Shown here one piece after another: positions 6,923 to 12,006 of a stretch of DNA of 12,006 bases (its first letter is position 1; the number at the start of each line of letters is the position of its first letter). The DNA is taken from assembly GCA_016200765.1 (NCBI GenBank), contig JACQEC010000126.1:1-12006 (forward strand), in the 5' to 3' direction. A program made the translations under genes and the position numbers. The notes below the pieces were generated by a model, which did not search any database, had not been told where the DNA came from, and worked only from the letters and a program-made list of their open reading frames with translations. The DNA is from Chloroflexota bacterium. Its GTDB lineage: Bacteria > Chloroflexota > Anaerolineae > JACRMK01.

Positions 6923-6986
6923 CCGGTCACCGCCGTCGCGCTCTCGCTCCCCTCTCCCATCCTTGGGAGAGGGGCCGGGGGTGAGG
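6923..6986. repeat. REP-like hairpin repeat, copy R2
   Basis: The same 11-bp stem as R1 (6949-6959 with 6964-6974), but with a different loop (tcct), followed by the same ccgggggtgagg tail (6975-6986). The conserved stem and changed loop suggest selection for the structure. It ends 15 bases before the -10 of the plus-strand lipoprotein gene, so its tail lies where the -35 would be. Confidence 0.8.
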
Positions 6987-7001
6987 CTCCTGCCCTCATG
7001 C

Positions 7002-7007
7002 TATAAT
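7002..7007 (+). promoter_or_regulatory. Extended -10 promoter placing the lipoprotein gene start at or near the transcript 5' end
   Basis: TGCTATAAT (extended -10, hexamer 7002-7007) lies only 8 nt before the ATG at 7016. A transcript would normally begin 6-8 nt after the hexamer, so the mRNA is predicted to be leaderless. No Shine-Dalgarno is present. The -35 region is inside repeat R2 and does not match the consensus. Confidence 0.5.
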
Positions 7008-7015
7008 TCCGCGCG

Positions 7016-8032
7016 ATGCCAATCCTTTTCCTCACTCTGGTTCTATGGTTAGCCTCATGCGCGCCGGTCACACCCGCGCCACCCCCGCCGACCGCGCTAG
7101 TACCCATAGCATCACTGACGCCCACCTCCATACCCACTGTCCAACCCACCGCGACCGCAACCCTGACCCCAACGACCACCCCAACAACTACAGCCACACC
7201 CTCGCCTACCGCAACCACCACAGCCACGCCTTCCCCGGCACCCAGCCCCACGCCGACCTCCCTGCCGCCTCTGCCACCCGCGCCTACATTGCCCGCGGGG
7301 CAGACTCGCGAGGTTGGCGGCGCGCCGATGGTGGTCGTGCCGGCCGGTGAGTTCCTGATGGGCAGCGCATCGGACCCGCTGGCGTTCGGGCACGAGACGC
7401 CCCAGCACCGCGTCCACCTCGACACCTTCTGGCTCGACCAGTTCGAGACCACCAATGGGCTATACGCGCGATGCGTGGCCGCCGGCGCGTGCCGCCCGCC
7501 CGCGCAAAACCGCTCCAACATACGGGCGAATTACTACAGTGTGGCAGAGTTCGCCGATTACCCGGTCATCTATGTCTCGTGGAGCGATGCCGAAGCCTAC
7601 TGCCATTGGGTCGGTAAGCGACTGCCGACGGAGGCCGAGTGGGAGAAGGCGGCGCGCGGACCCGCCGCGGCCATCTATCCCTGGGGCAATGCATTTGATG
7701 CGCGCCACCTCAACTCGATTGAGGGCGGGCCGGGCGATACGACCCGTGTAGGCAGTTACCCTGTTGGCGCAAGCGTCTACGGAGCGCAGGATATGGCAGG
7801 CAACGTCTGGGAGTGGGTTGCCGACGTGTATCAGAGCGACTACTATCGCATCTCTCCGGCGGCTAACCCGCCGGGGCCGGATAGAAGCCTGCCGCCTTCG
7901 GAAGCGATTGGCGTCCTGCGGGGTGGCGCCTGGAACAACGACCTGCGCGCTGTGCGCGCCGCTAACCGCCTGAACTACTTTCAGCGGCACGTTGGCTTCG
8001 AGGCCGGTATCCGATGCGCTTGGAGCGGGTGA
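7016..8032 (+). CDS. Lipoprotein with Thr/Pro stalk and FGE-sulfatase (SUMF1-like) domain
   Basis: A 338-residue product. Residues 1-15 form a lipoprotein signal peptide ending in the lipobox LASC with Cys15, so the mature protein is probably lipid-anchored outside the membrane. Residues 16-95 are a Pro/Thr stalk. Residues about 104-338 form the FGE-sulfatase fold: VPAGEFLMGS, HRVHLDTFWLDQFETTN, YPVIYVSWSDAEAYC, KRLPTEAEWEKAARG, YPWGN, QDMAGNVWEWVAD, LRGGAWNND and a closing GFEAGIRCAW. True formylglycine-generating enzymes carry two copper-binding cysteines after the RGG motif; here that stretch (NNDLRAVRAANRLNYFQRHVGF) has none. The protein is therefore probably a non-catalytic family member with a binding or structural role. 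It starts at the ATG 7-9 nt after a TGCTATAAT box. No sulfatase gene is adjacent. Confidence 0.88.
   Translation: MPILFLTLVLWLASCAPVTPAPPPPTALVPIASLTPTSIPTVQPTATATLTPTTTPTTTATPSPTATTTATPSPAPSPTPTSLPPLPPAPTLPAGQTREVGGAPMVVVPAGEFLMGSASDPLAFGHETPQHRVHLDTFWLDQFETTNGLYARCVAAGACRPPAQNRSNIRANYYSVAEFADYPVIYVSWSDAEAYCHWVGKRLPTEAEWEKAARGPAAAIYPWGNAFDARHLNSIEGGPGDTTRVGSYPVGASVYGAQDMAGNVWEWVADVYQSDYYRISPAANPPGPDRSLPPSEAIGVLRGGAWNNDLRAVRAANRLNYFQRHVGFEAGIRCAWSG
7061..7300 (+). repeat. Low-complexity Thr/Pro/Ser stalk coding repeat
   Basis: About 80 codons of irregular PTATAT- and TPSPT-type repeats between the lipidated cysteine and the folded domain. The composition matches the linker at 1649-1957 in the other exported protein, so both probably use the same style of flexible extracellular spacer. 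Confidence 0.85.
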
Positions 8033-8042
8033 AGGGCGTTAG

Positions 8043-8113
8043 CGCGTTGTGCGTATCGCGTCTTTACCGCCTCGCGAGTTTCTCCAACCCGGAACGCGCT
8101 CACGCGCAACGCG
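8043..8113. terminator. Inverted repeat between convergent genes, candidate bidirectional terminator
   Basis: 8043-8054 pairs with 8102-8113 over 12 bp with one G-U. A 5-bp stem (8056-8060 with 8073-8077) is nested inside. It fills the 87-base gap between the stop of the plus-strand lipoprotein gene and the stop of the minus-strand acetyltransferase gene. No clear T-run is present on either side, so termination is inferred from position and pairing. Confidence 0.4.
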
Positions 8114-8119
8114 GCTGGC

Positions 8120-8650
8120 CTATTTCATGCGGCAAGCGAAGAAGATGGCAATATCGTTGTTGTTGTAGTACTGGTCGTTGTAGCCGCAGAAGCTGAAACC
8201 CTGCTGTTGATACAACTGGATCGCCGGGTGGTTCTTCGGCTCGGTCTCTAGCATGAGCGCCCGTATCTGCTCCTGCTCTGCCCACAAGTGAGCCATCCGC
8301 AAGAGCGCCTTGCCAATGCCGTGACGGCGATACTGGCGGTCCACGACCAGATGGTTAATCCACCCGACGTTCTGCCACCGCCGCACGGTCATGTCGAGGA
8401 AGCCGAGCACCTCTTCGGCATGGTCAGCGACCAGAAAGCACTCGTGCCGCGCCCAATCCAGCCGCAGGCGCTCCCCATCCAGCGGGGCCTTGACGACGAC
8501 CGGCCGGGGCAAGCGCGTGAACTGAAAGACGGCGTCAACGCGGTTCGCGCCGACCTCGGCCTGCATCTGCCAGACGTGATCGGTCTCGTATGCGTTATCC
8601 AGCGCCATGCAGGATTTCAGATCGCCCGCGGTTGCGATTCGGATTTGCAT
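8120..8650 (-). CDS. GNAT-family N-acetyltransferase
   Basis: A 176-residue protein of typical GNAT length, which transfers an acetyl group from acetyl-CoA to an amine. The acetyl-CoA pyrophosphate loop is visible as VVDRQYRRHGIGKALL (RRHGIG at 108-113). The later motif ETEPKNHPAIQLYQQQGF (about 135-152) matches the usual N-P-A-hydrophobic-L-Y-x-x-x-G-F pattern. The N-terminal YETDHVWQM and the C-terminal NDIAIFF resemble the streptothricin-acetyltransferase-like branch, but the substrate is not predictable. ATG at 8650 lies 2 nt after the stop of the DUF58 gene with no Shine-Dalgarno, so translation is probably coupled. It is the last gene of the MoxR-DUF58 operon. Confidence 0.88.
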   Translation of the reverse strand: MQIRIATAGDLKSCMALDNAYETDHVWQMQAEVGANRVDAVFQFTRLPRPVVVKAPLDGERLRLDWARHECFLVADHAEEVLGFLDMTVRRWQNVGWINHLVVDRQYRRHGIGKALLRMAHLWAEQEQIRALMLETEPKNHPAIQLYQQQGFSFCGYNDQYYNNNDIAIFFACRMK

Positions 8651-8652
8651 CG

Positions 8653-9942
8653 TCAGCCGGTCGTGATCGGGAACCGACCGGCGGTAAACTTCTGGCTAAG
8701 CGCCCCGGCCAGATTATCCCCATTCTTCACCACATACAACGGCACACTGCTATACAACAGCGCGGCCTTCACTTCATTACTATTACCGGCCGGCCCGCCG
8801 AAGCTCTGCGCGTCTACCACAGCCGCTACCGGTTGCAGGCTGCGCCGGGCCATGTCGCGCATCAGCCCCACCCAGTCCGTCCAGACCGAAGGCGTCACGA
8901 CCACGACCGTAACGTTGCGCCCGAAGGTGCGGCCTTCGGTGGCCAGCACCTCCGCGATGGGCACGGTGCCCACCGCGCGGATGACAGCCAGCGCCTCAAG
9001 GATTTTGTTGAGTTGCCGCTCGCCGCGGTCGGCCATGATGACCTCGCGGCGTTGCCCGTATGTGATCAAGCCGACCGACTTGCCTTTGGCGAGGAAGTGC
9101 TTTGCGATGGAAGCGGTCACGACCACGCCATATTCTTCAGTGGTTGGCTCAATCTCTGTATGCGCCTGTGCCACCCACAGCGGCAAGATCGTTGTGTCCT
9201 CCGCTTCGCTCTTGGGTGCGCCGGTCTGCACACCCTTATCCATGTCGAGGAAGAGCCAGATGTCGGCGCTGGGGTCAAGCTCAAATTCCTTGACAATCAG
9301 CCGGTCGTGGCGTGCGGTGGACTTCCAGTGGATGCGGTTGAACGAATCGCCGGGATAGTATTCGCGCACGCCGGCCACATTGGTCGTGATGTGGTGGGTG
9401 CGCCGCTGCAGCGCCTCACCGCCGGTCAGGCGGCCAATCGGCGGCGCGAAGGTGGGCAGATCAACCGTCTGCGGCCAAACGACGAGGTGCTCGACGACGT
9501 TCAACGTGCGCGTGCTCTCGAAGATGCCGAACGGGTCACTGCTCCGTAATGTGATCGGGCCGAGTGTGAACCGCCCGCGCTGCATACAGACCGTGCGCAC
9601 AATCCAACTGCGCTGTCCCTGCCCCGGCAAGAAATCAATCACACGGCCGGCGGCATGGTTCGGCAAATCGGAATGGTCGCGCACCTCCACCCATAACTTC
9701 GGCAGGGTGCCGGGGTTGTGCAATACCAGTCGTTCTTCATGGATGCGCCCGACCTGCGTGCGCAGGGCGCGCTCATGCCGCTCCAGCGTCACCCAGCGCA
9801 GGCTGTACCACGTCCACAGAAAACTCAACCCGATCACCGCGCCCATCAGATAAGCGAGTTGCGAGAACAGGTCGCGGCCTGTCGCCAGCGCCGCGCCAAT
9901 CAGAAAGCCGAAGAGCAGGAACGGCTTGAGGTTAAGTTTCAC
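8653..9942 (-). CDS. DUF58 domain membrane protein (MoxR partner)
   Basis: A 429-residue product. Two hydrophobic segments at the N terminus (about 7-20 and 28-46) look like membrane helices, so the rest probably faces one side of the membrane. The DUF58 signature is clear: GVREYYPGDSFNRIHWKSTA (191-210) followed by RHDRLIVKEFE. A von Willebrand A-like region begins at about 226 (IWLFLDMDKG, Asp233). The start is GTG at 9942, overlapping the stop of the MoxR gene by 4 nt (GTGA), which indicates translational coupling. Proteins of this family are usually encoded next to a MoxR AAA ATPase and are thought to act with it in assembling or activating envelope or secreted complexes. The biochemical role is not established. 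Confidence 0.92.
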   Translation of the reverse strand: MKLNLKPFLLFGFLIGAALATGRDLFSQLAYLMGAVIGLSFLWTWYSLRWVTLERHERALRTQVGRIHEERLVLHNPGTLPKLWVEVRDHSDLPNHAAGRVIDFLPGQGQRSWIVRTVCMQRGRFTLGPITLRSSDPFGIFESTRTLNVVEHLVVWPQTVDLPTFAPPIGRLTGGEALQRRTHHITTNVAGVREYYPGDSFNRIHWKSTARHDRLIVKEFELDPSADIWLFLDMDKGVQTGAPKSEAEDTTILPLWVAQAHTEIEPTTEEYGVVVTASIAKHFLAKGKSVGLITYGQRREVIMADRGERQLNKILEALAVIRAVGTVPIAEVLATEGRTFGRNVTVVVVTPSVWTDWVGLMRDMARRSLQPVAAVVDAQSFGGPAGNSNEVKAALLYSSVPLYVVKNGDNLAGALSQKFTAGRFPITTG

Positions 9943-10895
9943 GCCCTTGCCCTGACCCGCGAGCCGGGCACCGGGATCGTGTCCAGCACTTCTTGCACCA
10001 CCTGCGAGGGGTTGACGTTCTTCAGGCGCGCCGCCGGGCTGATGATCATGCGGTGCGCCAGCGTCGGGATTGCCAGCGCCTTGATGTCGTCGGGAATCGC
10101 GTACTCGCGCCCCTGTATCGCCGCGCGCGCCTGCGCGGTGCGGTAGAGCGCCAGCGAGCCGCGCGGGCTGGCGCCGAGATAGATGTCCGGGTGTTTGCGC
10201 GTGGCGGTCACGACGCTGACGATGTACTCTTTGAGCGCCTGATCGAGGTGCACGTCGCGCACGCGCTTCTGCGCGGCCAGCAATTCCTCCACGCCGAGTA
10301 CCTGTTGCAATGATTCAATCGGGTGCGTGTGCTGTTGCGCGTCGAGCACGGCAATCTCGTTCGCCGCCGATGGGTAGCCGATGCTCAAGCGAACCAAGAA
10401 GCGGTCAAGCTGCGCCTCCGGCAGGGGAAACGTGCCCTCGTATTCAATCGGGTTCTGGGTCGCCAGCACGAGGAACGGGTCCGGCATGGGATAGGTCACG
10501 CCGTCCACCGTCACCTGATGCTCCTCCATCGCTTCCAGCAGGGCCGACTGTGTTTTGGGTGTGGCGCGGTTGATCTCGTCGGTCAGCACAATCTGCGTGA
10601 TGATGGGGCCGGGTCGGAACTCAAACTGGCGGGTCTGCTGGTTGAACACCGAGATGCCTGTCACATCGCTGGGCAGGAGGTCGGGCGTGAATTGGATGCG
10701 CTTGAACTCACAGCCGATGGAGCGGGCAATGGCTTTGGCCAGCATCGTCTTGCCCACGCCGGGCACATCTTCGATCAGGACGTGGCCGCGGCAGATGAGC
10801 GACACCAGCGCGAGGCTCACTTCGGCGCGCTTGCCCACAATCACGCGCTCAACATTGTCAATAATCTGGTTGGCCATCCGTTGAACGTCTTGCAT
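9939..10895 (-). CDS. MoxR-family AAA+ ATPase
   Basis: A 318-residue AAA+ ATPase of full family length. Walker A is EDVPGVGKT with Lys49, Walker B is IVLTDEIN with Asp106 and Glu107, sensor 1 is ATQNP with Asn148, and sensor 2 falls near GASPRGSLAL (Arg245). The family name FRPGPI segment (93-98) precedes Walker B. ATG 10895 is fixed by AAGGAG (10900-10905) four bases upstream. MoxR proteins act as ATP-driven chaperones that help insert cofactors into, or activate, partner complexes, often through VWA-type proteins. Here it is the first gene of a three-gene operon with a DUF58 protein and a GNAT enzyme. Confidence 0.95.
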   Translation of the reverse strand: MQDVQRMANQIIDNVERVIVGKRAEVSLALVSLICRGHVLIEDVPGVGKTMLAKAIARSIGCEFKRIQFTPDLLPSDVTGISVFNQQTRQFEFRPGPIITQIVLTDEINRATPKTQSALLEAMEEHQVTVDGVTYPMPDPFLVLATQNPIEYEGTFPLPEAQLDRFLVRLSIGYPSAANEIAVLDAQQHTHPIESLQQVLGVEELLAAQKRVRDVHLDQALKEYIVSVVTATRKHPDIYLGASPRGSLALYRTAQARAAIQGREYAIPDDIKALAIPTLAHRMIISPAARLKNVNPSQVVQEVLDTIPVPGSRVRARA

Positions 10896-10961
10896 GAGTC
10901 TCCTTATGAATGACGAGCGCTAGCCTTCAGGGTCGGGTAAGCGATGCTATAACGCAGATTC

Positions 10962-11156
10962 GTAGGGGCGAAGCAACGGCCATGCCTCAGCCTGTTTAGC
11001 AACAAGATGGCTGGCCGTGGCTTCGCCCTTCCCCGCCACGGCCACGCCTCAGCCCCCCGGTCGCCGTCGTTGCGCGCTGTTTCTCCCCTCGCCCCCGACT
11101 GGATCGGGGGAGAGGGGTTGGGGGTGAGGGGATGGCTGGCCGTGGCTTCGCCCTAC
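10962..11156. repeat. Cluster of alternating inverted repeat units around hairpin R3
   Basis: Four related units alternate in direction: A (10962-10993) and C (11035-11055) in one orientation, B (11006-11029) and D (11131-11156) in the other. B and D are identical over 24 bases (11006-11029 and 11131-11154), and A and D match as imperfect inverted ends (gtagggg-cgaag / cttcg-ccctac). Between B and C a 10-bp stem forms (11012-11021 with 11035-11044). The order suggests a compound REP-like or MITE-like element. No transposase or target duplication is visible. Confidence 0.7.
11061..11131. repeat. REP-like hairpin repeat, copy R3
   Basis: A 14-bp stem with one mismatch (11085-11098 with 11104-11117, loop ctgga), followed by ttgggggtgagggg. 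Its upstream arm (11061-11084) matches that of R1, including tcgccgtc and tgcgcgc followed by gtttct. It belongs to the same family as R1 and R2, although the stem sequence has diverged and been compensated. Confidence 0.8.
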
Positions 11157-11206
11157 CGCACATGATATAACGTCTCCGACGATTCTGCGTCATACCCAGC
11201 GAGGGG

Positions 11207-11212
11207 ATTATA
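11207..11212 (-). promoter_or_regulatory. Candidate distal promoter for the MoxR operon
   Basis: On the minus strand, TGGTATAAT is an extended -10 (hexamer 11207-11212). It faces away from the plus-strand -10 at 11239-11244, with 26 bases between the two hexamers. It would produce a leader of about 300 nt that runs through the hairpin repeats before the MoxR start. No good -35 is seen. Confidence 0.35.
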
Positions 11213-11238
11213 CCATGAAATAAAGTCCCTGCCTGTGC

Positions 11239-11244
11239 TATAAT
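11239..11244 (+). promoter_or_regulatory. Extended -10 promoter for the E1-like gene, predicted leaderless start
   Basis: TGCTATAAT (hexamer 11239-11244) lies 7 nt before the ATG at 11252, the same arrangement and sequence as at 7002-7007. There is no Shine-Dalgarno. The -35 position carries only TGAAAT. Confidence 0.5.
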
Positions 11245-11251
11245 CCGCCTC

Positions 11252-12006
11252 ATGAGCGAGCCAAGCCTCGACCGCTACGTGCGGCAAACGATTTTCCCCG
11301 GCGTGGGTGTTGAAGGCCAGCAGAAACTACTGGCCGCGAAGGCTGTCGTGATAGGCTGTGGCGCGCTGGGCAGTAGCATCGCCAACCTGCTGGCGCGCGC
11401 CGGGGTCGGGCGGTTGGTGATCGCCGACCGAGACTTTATTGAGTTGAACAACTTACAGCGGCAGGTATTATTTGACGAGGATGATATCGCCCGCAATCTG
11501 CCCAAGGCCGTCGCCGCCGCCGCAAAACTCCGCCGGGTGAACTCGCAGATCACGATTGAGGCGATGGTCACCGACGTGAACAGCGAGAACATCGAAGGGC
11601 TGATTCAGGGCGCGGACGTGGTGCTGGACGGCACGGACAACTTCGAGACGCGCTACCTGATTAACGACGCCTGCGTCAAGCACGGCATCCCGTGGGTCTA
11701 TGGCGGCGGCATCGCCAGCACGGGCATGACGCTGACGGTGCGCCCCGGCCAGAGCGCCTGCTTCCGCTGTCTGCACCGCCGCGCGCCGCGCCCCGGCACG
11801 CTGGCGACGTGCGACACGGCGGGCGTGGTCGCGCCCATCATTCAGGTCGTCAGCGCGTGGCAGGTGGCCGAAGCGATGAAACTATTGACTGGGCAGGGCA
11901 CACTGAACGAGGGGCTGATGCACTTTGATGTCTGGGAGAACCGTTTTGAGCAGTTTAGGTTAAACCGATTGCCCGATTGCCCGACCTGTGTCCAGCGGCG
12001 CTTCGA
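11252..12006 (+). CDS. ThiF/MoeB/HesA-family E1-like adenylyltransferase (partial, runs off the right edge)
   Basis: 251 codons are visible with no stop. The protein starts MSEPSLDRYVRQTIFPGVG, the usual MoeB/ThiF opening (RY-RQ). A nucleotide-binding GCGALG (35-40), an acidic DRD (59-61) and the adenylation-site NLQRQ (66-71) follow. DGTDNFETR (126-134) is the typical E1 switch segment. Two Cys pairs, CFRC (170-173) and CPTC (243-246), would bind structural zinc, and Cys187 in TCDTAG is the candidate thioester cysteine. These enzymes adenylate the C-terminal glycine of a small ubiquitin-like sulfur carrier (ThiS or MoaD) for thiamine or molybdopterin synthesis. No carrier gene is in the window, so which pathway it serves cannot be decided. 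A C-terminal rhodanese domain, if any, would lie outside. Confidence 0.92.
   Translation, partial: MSEPSLDRYVRQTIFPGVGVEGQQKLLAAKAVVIGCGALGSSIANLLARAGVGRLVIADRDFIELNNLQRQVLFDEDDIARNLPKAVAAAAKLRRVNSQITIEAMVTDVNSENIEGLIQGADVVLDGTDNFETRYLINDACVKHGIPWVYGGGIASTGMTLTVRPGQSACFRCLHRRAPRPGTLATCDTAGVVAPIIQVVSAWQVAEAMKLLTGQGTLNEGLMHFDVWENRFEQFRLNRLPDCPTCVQRRF

Larger units (their letters stand above)
6689..7015. other. Divergent intergenic region with two hairpin repeats
   Basis: 327 bases between divergent genes. It holds the minus-strand promoter near the left end, repeat copies R1 (6822-6897) and R2 (6923-6986), and the plus-strand extended -10 at 7002-7007. Open frames through it (for example 6709-6984 plus) are translations of the repeats, not genes. 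Confidence 0.75.
10896..11251. other. Divergent intergenic region with clustered inverted repeats
   Basis: 356 bases between the MoxR gene and the E1-like gene, with no convincing gene. It contains the ribosome site of the MoxR gene, four alternating inverted repeat units (10962-11156), hairpin repeat R3 (11061-11131) and two back-to-back -10 elements (11207-11212 minus, 11239-11244 plus). The 10996-11253 minus frame is a translation of the repeats. Confidence 0.75.

Noticed and set aside
6811..7521. Minus-strand frame overlapping the lipoprotein gene start and the repeats
   Set aside because: It reads through repeats R1 and R2 and the antisense of the Thr/Pro stalk, with a low-complexity Gly/Val run. 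The lipoprotein gene explains this DNA.
7016..8032. Active formylglycine-generating enzyme
   Set aside because: The copper-binding cysteine pair after the RGG motif is absent and no sulfatase gene is nearby.
8288..9358. 356-codon plus-strand open frame
   Set aside because: Antisense to the GNAT and DUF58 genes, crosses their junction and shows no domain pattern.
10962..11156. CRISPR array
   Set aside because: The repeat units alternate in orientation with uneven spacing and there are no regular spacers or cas genes.

Overview
The window looks like chromosomal DNA from a GC-rich, free-living bacterium, most likely an uncultured member of the Chloroflexota (Anaerolineae-like). That placement is inferred, not proven. 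It rests on two exported proteins with very long Thr/Pro-rich linkers, an embedded LPVVMNN-type motif like those common in secreted Chloroflexota proteins, back-to-back CoA-ligase-type genes, and GC-rich REP-like intergenic repeats. There are no phage genes, transposases, CRISPR arrays, tRNAs or rRNAs. Eight protein genes are supported, two of them cut by the window edges.

Layout from left to right. (1) Positions 1-152, minus strand: the first 50 codons of an exported or membrane protein, with a strong Shine-Dalgarno and a near-consensus promoter. (2) 455-2488, minus: a secreted modular protein made of a signal peptide, a cupredoxin-like domain without copper ligands, a Thr/Pro linker, a glycosidase-like TIM barrel and a C-terminal beta domain. 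(3) 2819-5314 and 5387-6688, both minus and probably one operon transcribed from a promoter at 6730-6759: a PaaK-type aryl-CoA ligase followed by a fusion of an alpha/beta hydrolase to an acyl-CoA-synthetase-like adenylating module. (4) 7016-8032, plus: a lipoprotein with a Thr/Pro stalk and an FGE-sulfatase-type fold lacking the catalytic cysteines. (5) 8120-10895, minus: a tight operon of MoxR ATPase, DUF58 protein and GNAT acetyltransferase, joined by a 4-nt overlap and a 2-nt gap. (6) 11252 to the end, plus: a ThiF/MoeB/HesA-type E1-like adenylyltransferase, cut by the window edge.

The intergenic DNA is unusually structured. Three copies of a GC-rich hairpin repeat occur, two between the divergent genes at 6688 and 7016 and one between those at 10895 and 11252. 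The last sits inside a cluster of alternating inverted repeats. Both plus-strand genes have an extended -10 element (TGCTATAAT) only 7-8 nt before the ATG, which predicts leaderless or nearly leaderless transcripts.

Functionally, the ligase pair suggests activation of an aromatic or long-chain carboxylic acid. The hydrolase domain could release or process the acid or the acyl product. The MoxR-DUF58 pair suggests envelope-associated complex assembly. The two Thr/Pro-rich proteins are surface or extracellular. The most unusual protein is the hydrolase-adenylating fusion, because its C-terminal hinge and CoA-binding loop is remodelled. Its product may therefore not be an ordinary acyl-CoA.
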